DNA from: Microbulbifer sp. TB1203
GTDB taxonomy: Bacteria; Pseudomonadota; Gammaproteobacteria; Pseudomonadales; Cellvibrionaceae
Direction of reading: 5' to 3'
NCBI RefSeq assembly: GCF_030997045.1
Contig: NZ_CP116899.1
Location: 4,922,001 to 4,986,000 of the forward strand
DNA length: 64,000 nt
Both the position numbers and the translations under genes were made by a program. Each line of letters opens with the position of its first letter. Position 1 is the stretch's first letter. This document shows, one piece after another, positions 19,094 to 27,938 of this stretch. The notes beneath the pieces were generated by a model. That model was not told the DNA's origin and did not search any database. It was given only the letters and a program-made list of their open reading frames with translations.

Positions 19094-19522
19094 TCATTTC
19101 CTCCGCTTGATGTAGTTGCGCTCCAGTTCCTCCTGCCGGGCCTTTTCCTCGAAAGACAGCTCCGCGGTGGGCCGCAGCAGCAAACGCTGCTGGCCGATGG
19201 GGTCGCCGCTGATCTCACAGTAGCCGTAACTGCCGTCCTCTATTTTCTCCAGTGCCCGGTGGATCTTGCGCAGCAGCAGGTATTTGCGCTCGGTAAAGCG
19301 CAGGCGCTGGCGGTTCTCCTCCTCCGCGGCCGCCCGGTCCAGTTCGTCGGCGGCGGCCAGTTCCGCGGTGGCGATGGCCCGCCTGCCGGACTCTATCTCC
19401 GCCTGGGTTTCTGCCTTCAGCTCCAGCAGGCGCTGCCGGAAAAAGACCAGCTGGTGCTCGTTCATATAGTCCGAAGCGGGCATCTGCAGCAGTTTTCGCT
19501 CGCTGATTGGGGAAGGGGGCAT
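19094..19522 (-). CDS. dksA2: DksA-family transcription factor lacking zinc-finger cysteines (DksA2 type)
   Basis: A 142-residue RNA-polymerase secondary-channel protein homologous to DksA. DYMNEHQLVFFRQRLLEL aligns with the DksA coiled-coil start, and the globular tail GYCEISGDPIGQQRLLLRPT with the usual CxxC region. Only one of the four zinc cysteines remains; the others are Ser, Ser and Glu. Such zinc-independent DksA paralogues replace DksA under zinc starvation in Pseudomonas and are Zur-controlled. A palindromic Zur-box candidate lies 37 nt upstream of the ATG, and zur is in the adjacent divergent operon. This makes the role well supported. Confidence 0.88.
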   Translation of the reverse strand: MPPSPISERKLLQMPASDYMNEHQLVFFRQRLLELKAETQAEIESGRRAIATAELAAADELDRAAAEEENRQRLRFTERKYLLLRKIHRALEKIEDGSYGYCEISGDPIGQQRLLLRPTAELSFEEKARQEELERNYIKRRK

Positions 19523-19558
19523 CGACGGTGTACCTGGTTGGATTTGGTTGAGCAGGCT

Positions 19559-19575
19559 ATGATATAACGTATCAT
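19559..19575. promoter_or_regulatory. Candidate Zur box between dksA2 and the zinc operon
   Basis: Perfect 6-bp inverted repeat ATGATA-TAACG-TATCAT in the divergent intergenic region. The same ATGATA-N5-TATCAT layout occurs at 25200-25216 and, with two mismatches, at 28597-28613. It resembles the AT-rich dyads bound by Zur. A position between two zinc-starvation transcripts fits joint repression. Confidence 0.7.
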
Positions 19576-19664
19576 TCAGCCTATCATAAAATTGCTTGAA
19601 GCAAGTGCGCAAGCCGGGTGCCGCAGCCCCGCGCTGAGCGCCAAACTGAGCTGGAGGATTACCG

Positions 19665-20027
19665 GTGAGAGACGCCGCGGGGATGTTTGTTTCCGGCCTG
19701 TGCCTGGCCCACTGCCTGCTGACGCCGGCGCTGTTGGCCCTGGGCGGTTTCGGGGTGCTGGGCGCATTGCTGGAGGACCGCCTGGTCCACCTGATGTTGC
19801 TGTTGCCGGTGCTGCTGCTGGCCCTGTCCAGCTTTCCCGGCGCCTGCCGCCGCCACCGGCGCCCGGCGGTGATGGTGGCCGGCTTCTCGGGCCTGCTGTT
19901 GCTGGCGGTCGCGCTCTGCCTGGAGGGCACCTGGGAGCTGCTGGCCAGCGTCGGCGGTGCCGGTCTGCTGGTGGCGTCCCACTGGGTGAACCGGCGCCTG
20001 CTGTGCGGCCAGCCGATTGCGGACTAG
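19665..20027 (+). CDS. MerC-domain membrane protein
   Basis: A 120-residue protein with four hydrophobic segments and a cysteine pattern (LCLAHCLLTP, near residue 12) typical of the MerC family, whose founding member moves Hg(II) across the inner membrane. In zinc-regulated neighbourhoods such proteins are suspected metal transporters; that role is inference here. Translation starts at GTG 19665 after GGAGG-like sequence. It heads an operon with the DUF2796, zur and GTPase genes and lies behind the Zur-box candidate. Confidence 0.75.
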   Translation: MRDAAGMFVSGLCLAHCLLTPALLALGGFGVLGALLEDRLVHLMLLLPVLLLALSSFPGACRRHRRPAVMVAGFSGLLLLAVALCLEGTWELLASVGGAGLLVASHWVNRRLLCGQPIAD

Positions 20028-20036
20028 GGGGTGGCA

Positions 20037-20534
20037 ATGAAGAAGATGGCTGTTTTCGCTACTGCACTTCTCTTCGCCGGGGCGGCCATCGGCGATGGCG
20101 GTGCCCATGTGCACGGCGAGGCGCGACTTCATATCGCCCTTGAGGGGGACAGCCTCTATGCCGAATTCGAGTCGCCGGCGGCGAACCTGGTGGGGTTCGA
20201 GCACCGCCCGGTGAATCTGCAGCAGGAGGCGTTGCTGGAACAGGCCGGCCGGACTCTCGCTGGCGCCGACCGTTTCCTGCTGCCGGAAGGCGCCGGCTGC
20301 CGCCTGCTGGAGGCCGATGTGGAGGTGCCCCAGGGCTCCCAGACGGGGGGACACGCCAGCTTCCGCGCCAGCTATCGTTTTCAGTGTGATAATCTGGCCC
20401 GGCTCGATACCATCGGCGTGGCGCTGTTTACGAGTTTCCCCGGTATTCACAGGATCGCCGTGCAATGGCTGACCCCGGAGGGGCAGGGCGCCACCTCGCT
20501 CACTGCGCGAAACAACCAGCTGCAATTGAAATAA
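20037..20534 (+). CDS. DUF2796 (ZrgA-like) zinc-uptake-associated periplasmic protein
   Basis: A 165-residue exported protein. The signal peptide (residues 1-19) is followed by a His-containing metal-binding start, DGGAHVHGEARLHIALEGD, characteristic of the DUF2796/ZrgA family found in Zur regulons. The ATG at 20037 follows the AGGGGGTGG ribosome site and lies 9 nt after the MerC gene. It probably buffers or delivers zinc in the periplasm. Two Cys residues (GAGCRLLEAD, RFQCDNLAR) may form a disulfide. Confidence 0.82.
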   Translation: MKKMAVFATALLFAGAAIGDGGAHVHGEARLHIALEGDSLYAEFESPAANLVGFEHRPVNLQQEALLEQAGRTLAGADRFLLPEGAGCRLLEADVEVPQGSQTGGHASFRASYRFQCDNLARLDTIGVALFTSFPGIHRIAVQWLTPEGQGATSLTARNNQLQLK

Positions 20535-20537
20535 TCC

Positions 20538-21005
20538 ATGAAAGCATCCGAACTCAAACAGACCCTGGGCAAGGCGGAGCAGAGCTGCCGCGCCTCCGGG
20601 GCCCGGCTCACAGAGAAGCGCAGGAATATTCTCGCCATTCTGCTGCGCGCCAAGACCCCGCTTTCCGCCTACGAGATCGCGGACCAGTACAGCCGCGACT
20701 ACGATGAGTCCATCCCCGCCATGTCGGTGTACCGCATGCTGGATTTCCTGGCCGCGGAAAACCTGGCGCACAAGCTCAACTCGGAAAACAAATACCTGGC
20801 CTGTGGCCACATCGCCTGCGACCACCGCCACGAAACGCCGCAGTTCCTGATCTGCAGCCGCTGCAACAAAGTGCGGGAAATCGGTATCAAGCCGGAGGTG
20901 ATCGCCGCGCTGCGCGACACCGTGGAGGGTTCCGGCTATCGCCTGCTCACTTCGCAACTGGAGCTGGACTGCCTGTGCGAGGACTGCGCGCGGAGTGCGG
21001 CTTAG
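20538..21005 (+). CDS. zur: Zinc uptake regulator Zur (Fur family)
   Basis: Zinc-responsive DNA-binding repressor (155 residues). The winged helix covers about residues 15-85 (RLTEKRRNILAILL, YEIADQY, SVYRMLDFLAAENL). The metal region has the regulatory-site segment ACGHIACDHRHE and two structural CxxC pairs (CSRC and CEDC). Fur-type iron regulators lack this exact His/Cys pattern. It is encoded 3 nt after the DUF2796 gene within its own putative regulon, so autoregulation through the box at 19559 is likely. Confidence 0.9.
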   Translation: MKASELKQTLGKAEQSCRASGARLTEKRRNILAILLRAKTPLSAYEIADQYSRDYDESIPAMSVYRMLDFLAAENLAHKLNSENKYLACGHIACDHRHETPQFLICSRCNKVREIGIKPEVIAALRDTVEGSGYRLLTSQLELDCLCEDCARSAA

Positions 21006-22010
21006 ATGCCGGCGCGCGAGGAGATCCGCCGGGTCCCCGCCAATGTAATCACCGGCTACCTGGGCGTCGGCAAGACTACCGCCATCCGCCACCTGCTGGA
21101 GAGCAAGCCGCGGGACGAGCGCTGGGCGGTGCTGGTCAACGAATTCGGCGAGGTGGGCATAGACGGCGGCCTGTTCGGCGCGGGGGAGGGAGAGGACATC
21201 TTTATCCGCGAGGTGCCCGGCGGCTGCATGTGCTGCGCCGCCGGCCTGCCCATGCAGGTGGCCCTGAACCAGCTGCTCACCAGGGCCAGGCCCCAGCGGC
21301 TGCTGATCGAACCCACTGGCCTCGGCCACCCGCGGGAGGTGCTGGGCGCCCTCTCCGACTCGGTGCGCGCCGGCGTGCTGGACCTGCGCGCCACCCTCAC
21401 CCTGGTGGATGCGCGCAACCTGGCGGACGAACGTTACCTGCGCAGCGATACCTTCCGCCAGCAACTGGATGTGGCGGATTTGCTGGTGGCCAACAAGGCG
21501 GATCTCTACGGCTCCCAGGACCTGGAAAACCTGCGCCGCTTCCTCGCCCTCGGGGAAAATACCGCGGGCAAGCCGCTGCAAGCGGTGGAGCAGGGGCGCA
21601 TCCAACTGGAATGGCTGCGGGCCCCGAGCGGATTCCGTCCGCCGGATGGTCACGGTCACGGCCACACGCCGCCCCCCCCGGTGGAAGAGGAACCGCTGCC
21701 GGAGTGCGGCTACCGGCGCCTGGAGAACAGCGGCGAGGACCACCACAGTTGCGGCTGGCGCTTCGCCCCGGCGCTGGTGTTCCGTTTCGACGAACTCTTT
21801 TCCCTGATCAGCGGCGCCGCCGCGGAGCGGGTGAAAGGGGTGTTTATCACCGAGCGGGGCGTATTCGGCTTCAACAAGGCGGACGCGGTGCTCAGTGTGG
21901 TGGAGCTGGACGATACACTGGACAGCCGGGTGGAGGTGATCGACCGCGAGCGCGGGGATTGGGAGCAGTTGGAGTCCGCCTGGCTGGATGCCCTGGAGAT
22001 CGATCGTTAA
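21006..22010 (+). CDS. CobW/COG0523-family zinc metallochaperone GTPase (ZigA-like)
   Basis: A 334-residue P-loop GTPase. The Walker A motif is GYLGVGKTT (about residues 17-25), the metal motif is GGCMCC (CxCC, about residues 74-79), and the guanine-specificity motif is NKAD. A His-rich loop (DGHGHGHTPPPP, about residue 216) can bind zinc. COG0523 proteins in Zur regulons move zinc to apo-enzymes during starvation. The ATG overlaps the zur stop codon region, so it is the last gene of the zinc operon. Confidence 0.9.
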   Translation: MPAREEIRRVPANVITGYLGVGKTTAIRHLLESKPRDERWAVLVNEFGEVGIDGGLFGAGEGEDIFIREVPGGCMCCAAGLPMQVALNQLLTRARPQRLLIEPTGLGHPREVLGALSDSVRAGVLDLRATLTLVDARNLADERYLRSDTFRQQLDVADLLVANKADLYGSQDLENLRRFLALGENTAGKPLQAVEQGRIQLEWLRAPSGFRPPDGHGHGHTPPPPVEEEPLPECGYRRLENSGEDHHSCGWRFAPALVFRFDELFSLISGAAAERVKGVFITERGVFGFNKADAVLSVVELDDTLDSRVEVIDRERGDWEQLESAWLDALEIDR

Positions 22011-22035
22011 ACCCGGCCGCCAGCAGGCTCCTGCC

Positions 22036-22110
22036 GTAGGGTGCACCGCGCGCACCGAATGTGGCTCGGGGCCCCGGTGACGCCCAGCCGGTGCGCACGG
22101 CGCACCCTAC
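22036..22110. repeat. REP-like palindrome, family C
   Basis: GTAGGGTGCACCGCGCGCACC pattern with its complement ending GCGCACGGCGCACCCTAC, between the convergent GTPase and fghA genes. Confidence 0.75.
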
Positions 22111-22142
22111 ATCCCCTGGCCCGGCATAGAAATTGCCGGGCG

Positions 22143-22988
22143 CTACAGGCCCAGGTACCGCGCGTGAAACCGCAGGTGCTCTTCGATAAAGCTGGCGATA
22201 AAGTAGTAGCTGTGGTCGTAGCCCTCGCGGCGCCTCAGCTGCAGCGGGTAGTCGCTGGCCGCGGCCGCCGCTTCCAGCATCTCCGGCTTCAACTGCTCGG
22301 CCAGGAAGTCGTCCGCCTCTCCCTGATCCACCAGCGCCGGCACCTTGGCGGTTGCCCGGCGCATCAGCAGGCTCGCATCGTATTCCTCCCAGTCCGTGGT
22401 GTTCCCGCCCAGGTAGGCGGTAAACGCCTTCCTGCCCCAGGGGCAGTTGACCGGATTGGCGATGGGGCTGAACGCGGATACCGAGCGGTAGCGTTCCGGG
22501 TTGCGCAGCGCCAGCACCAGTGCGCCGTGGCCGCCCATCGAATGGCCGGCGATGGCGCGCTCGCCGCTGACCGGAAACAATGATTCCACCAGCTTTGGCA
22601 GTTCGTCGAGCACATAGTCGTACATGCGGTAGTGGCGGCTCCACGGGGCTTCGGTCGCGTTGACGTAGAAGCCCGCTCCCTGGCCCAGGTCGTAGCCTTC
22701 GTCGTCGGCGACCGCTTCGCCCCGGGGGCTGGTGTCCGGGGCCACCAGCGCCATCCCCAGGCGGGCGGCGAACTGCTGGGCGCCGGCCTTCTGCATAAAG
22801 TTTTCGTCGGTGCAGGTCAGTCCGGACAGCCAGTAGAGCGCCGGCACCTTCTCGCCCAAGGCCGTTTGCGGGGGCAGGTAGATGGCAAAGCGCATCTCGC
22901 AGTTGAGGGATTCGGACTGGTGGCGGTACTGCTTATGCCAGCCGCCGTAGCTCCGATTGCTGCTCAGGTTTTCAATGGTCATCGCCAA
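22143..22988 (-). CDS. fghA: S-formylglutathione hydrolase
   Basis: Serine esterase (281 residues) that releases formate from S-formylglutathione, the second step of glutathione-dependent formaldehyde detoxification. The nucleophile elbow is GHSMGGHGAL (Ser near residue 149). The N-terminal WLSGLTCTDENFMQKAGAQ is diagnostic of the family, and the catalytic His is in YDHSYYFIASFI near the C-terminus. The gene starts 6 nt after the frmA stop, forming a two-gene operon. Confidence 0.96.
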   Translation of the reverse strand: MAMTIENLSSNRSYGGWHKQYRHQSESLNCEMRFAIYLPPQTALGEKVPALYWLSGLTCTDENFMQKAGAQQFAARLGMALVAPDTSPRGEAVADDEGYDLGQGAGFYVNATEAPWSRHYRMYDYVLDELPKLVESLFPVSGERAIAGHSMGGHGALVLALRNPERYRSVSAFSPIANPVNCPWGRKAFTAYLGGNTTDWEEYDASLLMRRATAKVPALVDQGEADDFLAEQLKPEMLEAAAAASDYPLQLRRREGYDHSYYFIASFIEEHLRFHARYLGL

Positions 22989-22994
22989 CTCCGG

Positions 22995-24122
22995 TCACTG
23001 GTCGAAATGGATGACCGAGCGGATGCTCTCGCCGCGGTGCATCAGGTCGAAGGCCTCGTTGATTTTGTCCAGGCCCATGGTGTGGGTGATGAAATCGTTC
23101 AGCTTGAACTCACCGCTCAGGTAGCGCTCGACGATAGCGGGGAGCTCGGAGCGGCCCTTGACCCCGCCGAAGGCGGTCCCTCTCCAGACCCGGCCGGTGA
23201 CCAGTTGGAAGGGGCGGGTGGAGATCTCCTGGCCGGCGCCGGCCACGCCGATGATCACCGATTCCCCCCAGCCCTTGTGGCAGCACTCCAGCGCCGAGCG
23301 CATGACGTCGACGTTGCCAATACACTCGAAGGAGTAGTCCACGCCGCCGTCGGTCAGATCGACGATCACTTCCTGGATCGGCTTGTCGTAGTCCTTCGGG
23401 TTGATACAGTCAGTGGCGCCCAACTGGCGCGCCAGCTCGAACTTGCTCTCGTTGATATCGATGGCGATGATGCGCCCGGCCTTGGCCATGGTGGCGCCGA
23501 TCACCGCCGACAGGCCGATACCCCCCAGACCGAAGATGGCGACACTGGCCCCCTCTTCGACCTTGGCGGTGTTCATCACCGCGCCCATCCCGGTGGTGAC
23601 GCCACAGCCGAGCAGGCAGACCTCCTCCAGCGGCGCCGCCTTGTCGACCTTGGCCAGGGAGATTTCCGGCAGCACCGTGTATTCGGAGAAGGTGGAACAG
23701 CCCATATAGTGGTGGATGGGGTGTCCATCCTTGTAAAAGCGGGTGGTGCCGTCCGGCATCAGGCCCTTGCCCTGGGTCTCGCGGATCTTGCCGCACAGGT
23801 TGGTCTTGCCGGACCGGCAGAATTTGCACTCGCCGCACTCCGGCGTGTACAGCGGGATCACGTGGTCGCCCACCGCGACGCTGGTCACGCCTTCGCCCAC
23901 CGCCTCGACGATACCGCCACCCTCGTGCCCGAGAATCGACGGGAAGATGCCTTCCGGATCGTCCCCGGACAGGGTAAAGGCATCGGTGTGGCAGACACCG
24001 GACGCGACCACACGCACCAGCACCTCGCCCGCCTGTGGCGGCATTACATCGACTTCTTCGATAGACAGCGGTTGTCCGGGGCCCCAGGCCACGGCGGCTC
24101 TGGACTTGATCATCTCGGTCAT
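22995..24122 (-). CDS. frmA: S-(hydroxymethyl)glutathione dehydrogenase / class III alcohol dehydrogenase
   Basis: Zinc-dependent dehydrogenase (375 residues) oxidising the formaldehyde-glutathione adduct. Catalytic zinc segments are GVCHTDAFTLSGDDPEG and GHEGGGIVEAVGEG. The structural zinc loop CGECKFCRSGKTNLC (about residues 98-112) and the NAD motif GLGGIGLSAVIG are present. The ATG at 24122 is preferred to longer forms because an excellent AAAGGAGGA ribosome site precedes it. It is divergent from a LysR-type regulator, which probably controls it. Confidence 0.96.
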   Translation of the reverse strand: MTEMIKSRAAVAWGPGQPLSIEEVDVMPPQAGEVLVRVVASGVCHTDAFTLSGDDPEGIFPSILGHEGGGIVEAVGEGVTSVAVGDHVIPLYTPECGECKFCRSGKTNLCGKIRETQGKGLMPDGTTRFYKDGHPIHHYMGCSTFSEYTVLPEISLAKVDKAAPLEEVCLLGCGVTTGMGAVMNTAKVEEGASVAIFGLGGIGLSAVIGATMAKAGRIIAIDINESKFELARQLGATDCINPKDYDKPIQEVIVDLTDGGVDYSFECIGNVDVMRSALECCHKGWGESVIIGVAGAGQEISTRPFQLVTGRVWRGTAFGGVKGRSELPAIVERYLSGEFKLNDFITHTMGLDKINEAFDLMHRGESIRSVIHFDQ

Positions 24123-24265
24123 TGCGCATTCCTCCTTTGTTTGGCGGCGGTACCGCCGGTCGGAGGCGAGTCTATCTGTTTCCATATCCTTTATAATCAC
24201 AGTATTCTGAAATTTATATTTTCTATTTGGTAACAATCAGGTATGCCTCCGGGGGAGGGGGAACG

Positions 24266-25156
24266 ATGGTCAGTTGGGAAGGGGTCAGCGAATTTGTGGC
24301 TGTTGCCGAGGCCGGCAGCTTCACCGGCGCGGCCGGGAGGCTGGGGATTTCCACGGCTCAGGTCAGCCGCCAGGTCAGCGCCCTGGAGGCCAGGCTGTCG
24401 ACCAGGCTGTTTTATCGCACTACCCGCAAAGTCTCGGTGACCGAACCGGGGCAGGTCTACTACCGGCACTGCCGCCAGGTGCTCGACGGGCTGGAGGAGG
24501 CGGAGCGCGCCATTACCGACCTGCAGCAGGTGCCCAGGGGGAGGCTCAGGCTGACGGCGCCGGTTACCTACGGGGAGACGACCCTGGCCCCACTGGTCAA
24601 CGACTTTGCGCTGCGCTACCCGGAGCTGCAGGTGGAGATGCACCTGACCAATCAAAAGCTGGACCTGGTGGCGGAGGGCTATGATCTCGCCATCCGGCTG
24701 GGCAAGCTGGACGACTCCAGCATGATGGCGCGGCGGCTCGCGTCGCGAACCCTGTACGTCTGCGCCTCCCCGGAATACCTGTCCTCCCGCGGCGAGCCCC
24801 ACAGTCTGTCGGAACTGGGGCGGCACAACTGTCTGCCGGGGACGCTGGATTACTGGCGCTTTCAGGAGGGAAATCGGCCGCGGAATATCAAAGTCAGCGG
24901 CAGTATCCGTTGCAACAGCGGCTGGGCGCTGGTGGATGCCGCGCTGAAGGGGATCGGTATCGTGCAGCTGCCTGGCTACTATGTGCGCGAGCACCTGGGA
25001 GCGGGCCGTTTGATTTCCCTGCTGGAACACTACCGCGAGGCTGACGACGGCATCTGGGCCCTCTATCCCCACAATCGCCACCTGTCGCCGAAGGTGAGTC
25101 TGTTGTTGGATTATTTCAGTGAGTACCTTGGCGATTCGATCGTCCCGGATCAATAA
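24266..25156 (+). CDS. LysR-family transcriptional regulator
   Basis: A 296-residue regulator. The N-terminal winged helix (about residues 1-60) contains FVAVAEAGSFTGAAGRLGIS and VSRQVSALEARLSTRLFYR. It is followed by the periplasmic-binding-like effector domain. The ATG at 24266 has a strong GGGGGAGGGGGA ribosome site. Divergent placement next to frmA-fghA suggests it responds to formaldehyde or its glutathione adduct. The 143-bp intergenic region would hold its operator. The effector is not evident from the sequence. Confidence 0.85.
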   Translation: MVSWEGVSEFVAVAEAGSFTGAAGRLGISTAQVSRQVSALEARLSTRLFYRTTRKVSVTEPGQVYYRHCRQVLDGLEEAERAITDLQQVPRGRLRLTAPVTYGETTLAPLVNDFALRYPELQVEMHLTNQKLDLVAEGYDLAIRLGKLDDSSMMARRLASRTLYVCASPEYLSSRGEPHSLSELGRHNCLPGTLDYWRFQEGNRPRNIKVSGSIRCNSGWALVDAALKGIGIVQLPGYYVREHLGAGRLISLLEHYREADDGIWALYPHNRHLSPKVSLLLDYFSEYLGDSIVPDQ

Positions 25157-25199
25157 GCTCCCCAATGGCGTGATGCCACTGACGGGCCGGCGCTACAAT

Positions 25200-25216
25200 A
25201 TGATACTTTATATCAT
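25200..25216. promoter_or_regulatory. Candidate Zur box upstream of the S46 peptidase
   Basis: Perfect dyad ATGATA-CTTTA-TATCAT, identical in its half-sites to the one between dksA2 and the zinc operon. It is 137 nt upstream of the peptidase ATG and 43 nt after the LysR stop. This suggests zinc-dependent repression of the peptidase. Confidence 0.55.
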
Positions 25217-25352
25217 AAAGAGGGGCTGCGGTGTGCTTGCAAAACTGTCGCGAAAAGGCGAAGTGCTGGAGTTCAGTCCACTCATTCGCCGGCCAACCCC
25301 GCGCATAATTTCGTTGATTCCTGGATAAGTGCTTTTAAAAACTGGAGTACCC

Positions 25353-27572
25353 ATGAAAATAAAATATCTCCTCGCCCTGGCGGCCGCGGCGCTGCTCGTC
25401 GGTTGCGCCGAGTCCAATGACCCCGCGCCGGTGGCAACCGACTCCACCGAGGGCATGTGGCAGCCGCACCAGCTGCCGGAACTGGCGGATGAGCTGAGTC
25501 GCCTGGGCCTGGAGCTGGACCCGGCGGGCATGACCAAGCTCACCGACTTCCCGATGAACGCGGTGATCAGCCTGGGCGGTTGCTCTGCGTCTTTCGTATC
25601 CCCCAAGGGGCTGGTGGTCACCAACCACCACTGCGCCTACGGCTCCATCTCCTACAACTCCACCGAGGAGCGGGACCTGCTGGCGAACGGTTTTCTCGCC
25701 GGTGATCTCTCCGAGGAACTGCCCGCGGCCCCCGGTTCGCGCGTCTACGTGACCGTGGCCATGGACGAGGTAACCGGCAGGGTGAACGAGCGCCTGTCCG
25801 ACGATATGGACGGCGCCGCGCGCTTCAAGGCCATCGAGGATGCGCAGAAGGCGCTGGTGGCGGAGTGCGAAAAGGAACCGGGCCACCGCTGCGAGGTGTA
25901 CAGCTACTACGGTGGCCTCGACTACTACCTGGTCAAGCAACTGGAAATCCGCGACGTGCGCCTGGTACACGCACCCGCGTCCTCCATCGGCAAGTTCGGC
26001 GGCGATATCGACAACTGGATGTGGCCGCGCCACACCGGCGACTACGCCTTCTACCGCGCCTACGTAGGCAAGGACGGCAAACCCGCCGACTACGCCGAAG
26101 ACAATGTGCCCTATCAACCCAAGCATTACCTGCCGGTGGCGGCGAAGGGGCCCGAGGAGGGAGACTTCGTAATGGTGGCCGGCTATCCCGGGCGCACCAA
26201 CCGCTATCGCACCGCGCAGGAGGTGGAGAGCAATTTCGACTGGTATTACCCCACCATGCAACGGGTGCTGGAGGAGTGGTCGCAAACCATCGCCGCGGCC
26301 ACCGCCGGCAACAAGGACGCGGAACTGAAATACGCCAGCCTGGTGGCGGGGCTGAACAATTACGCCAAGAACTTCACCGGCATGATGGAGGGCTACGGGC
26401 GCAGCGACTTGCTGCAGCGTAAGCGCAAGCTGGAGGAAGACCTGCAGTCCTGGGTGGAGGCGGACGGGCAGCGCCGCGAGAAATACCAATCCACCATCGA
26501 CGACCTGGACGCACTGGTAGCGGAAAAGCAATCCACCCGCGAGCGGGATTTGGTGCTCAACTACATGGACCGCTCCGCCATGTTGGGCGCGGCACGCAAG
26601 CTCTATCGGCTGGCGGTGGAAAGTGAAAAGCCGGATGCGGAGCGCGAACCGGGTTACCAAAAGCGGGACCTGACCCGCTTTACCGAGGGCATGCGGCGCA
26701 TAGAGCGCAGCTTCCACCCGGCGGTGGACAGGCAGATATGGCTCTACTTCCTGGAGCGCTACCTGGCGCTACCGGAGGAACAGCGCATTGCCAGCTTCGA
26801 CGATTTCCTGGAAATCGACGGCGAGGATGCCGACCTGGAGGCAATGCTCGATAAGATGTACGCGAACACCCGCCTCGGGGAAACGGACGAGCGCCTCGCC
26901 TGGATCGGCAAAGCGCCCGCGGATTTCGCCGAAAGCGACGACCCCTTTATCCAACTGGCGGTGGCCGTGCACGAGGACATGCTCGCTCTGGAGCAGCGGG
27001 AAAAATCCATGGAAGGGCGCTTCGCGCAATTGCGCCCGCAGTACATGGCGCTGCTGATCGACTACTACCGCCAGCAGGGCAAACCGGTCTACCCGGATGC
27101 CAACAGCTCCCTGCGCGTCACCTACGGTCTGGTGAAAGGCTACACCCCGCCCGCCGGTACCGTGACTGCGGCGGCGGACGGCAACGACGGCGCGGACAGC
27201 TTCGTGCCCTTCACCACCCTGCGCGGTGTCAAAACCAAATACACCGGCGAGGAACCCTTCGACGCCCCCGAGGCGCTACTCAGCGCCATCGACAAGCGGG
27301 ACTTCGGCCGCTATTACGACGAGCGGCTGGACTCGGTACCGGTGAATTTCCTGAGCACCGTGGATATCACCGGCGGCAACTCCGGCTCGCCCACCATGAA
27401 CGGCCGCGGTGAACTGGTGGGGCTGGTATTCGACGGCACCTACGACAGCATCAACGCCGACTGGGACTTCACCGACAGCACCCGCGCCATCCACGTGGAC
27501 GTGAGTTATATGTTGTGGGTGATGGAACACGTGGATGGCGCCGGGCACCTGGTGCGGGAGATGGGGTTATAG
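25353..27572 (+). CDS. S46-family dipeptidyl-peptidase (DPP7-like), lipoprotein
   Basis: A 739-residue exported serine exopeptidase releasing dipeptides from peptide N-termini. The lipobox LLVGC (Cys near residue 18) predicts envelope anchoring. The catalytic His is in VVTNHHCAYG (about residue 85) and the Ser in DITGGNSGSPTMNG (about residue 675). The residue deciding specificity lies in LVFDGTYDS. Gly there is the DPP7 type (hydrophobic P1), whereas DPP11 enzymes have Arg. The start at 25353 gives the signal sequence. It probably feeds peptide scavenging and may be Zur-controlled. Confidence 0.9.
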   Translation: MKIKYLLALAAAALLVGCAESNDPAPVATDSTEGMWQPHQLPELADELSRLGLELDPAGMTKLTDFPMNAVISLGGCSASFVSPKGLVVTNHHCAYGSISYNSTEERDLLANGFLAGDLSEELPAAPGSRVYVTVAMDEVTGRVNERLSDDMDGAARFKAIEDAQKALVAECEKEPGHRCEVYSYYGGLDYYLVKQLEIRDVRLVHAPASSIGKFGGDIDNWMWPRHTGDYAFYRAYVGKDGKPADYAEDNVPYQPKHYLPVAAKGPEEGDFVMVAGYPGRTNRYRTAQEVESNFDWYYPTMQRVLEEWSQTIAAATAGNKDAELKYASLVAGLNNYAKNFTGMMEGYGRSDLLQRKRKLEEDLQSWVEADGQRREKYQSTIDDLDALVAEKQSTRERDLVLNYMDRSAMLGAARKLYRLAVESEKPDAEREPGYQKRDLTRFTEGMRRIERSFHPAVDRQIWLYFLERYLALPEEQRIASFDDFLEIDGEDADLEAMLDKMYANTRLGETDERLAWIGKAPADFAESDDPFIQLAVAVHEDMLALEQREKSMEGRFAQLRPQYMALLIDYYRQQGKPVYPDANSSLRVTYGLVKGYTPPAGTVTAAADGNDGADSFVPFTTLRGVKTKYTGEEPFDAPEALLSAIDKRDFGRYYDERLDSVPVNFLSTVDITGGNSGSPTMNGRGELVGLVFDGTYDSINADWDFTDSTRAIHVDVSYMLWVMEHVDGAGHLVREMGL

Positions 27573-27589
27573 TTTTCGGGACCCAGGAC

Positions 27590-27930
27590 CGCGGAGCTGT
27601 TTTTATGGGGCGCTGAAGGCTCCAGCTCCGCAAGCGGGCCGCAGGTCCGCGGAGGGCGAACACAAGGTTCGTCCCTACATTGCGCTTTCGTCGTTCCGGC
27701 GCAGGCCGGAACCCAGGGGCCACTGAACTGGATACCGGTACCGGATCAAGTCCGACATGACGTTCCTGCGCCGGTATGACGAGTCGCTGAATTCAGTAGG
27801 ATGGGCAAAGGAGCGAAGCGACGTGCCCATCTTTCGTGGCTTTGATGGGCACGAGCCCGCCAGGGATGGCGGGCATGCAGAAAACGCATGGAGCAGTTTT
27901 TCTGCCTGCGCTTTGCCTACGAATGCTATT
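27590..27930. repeat. Mixed REP-like cluster (families D and B plus a third palindrome)
   Basis: The 366-nt gap between the convergent S46 and DUF3299 genes has no credible gene. It holds a family D piece (GGCTCCAGCTCCGC and GGGCCGCAGGTCCGC), a palindromic GTCGTTCCGGCGCAGGCCGG unit paired with CTGCGCCGGTATGACGAG, and a family B piece (AGTAGGATGGGCAAAGG and GATGGGCAC). Confidence 0.6.
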
Positions 27931-27938
27931 TCTGACGT

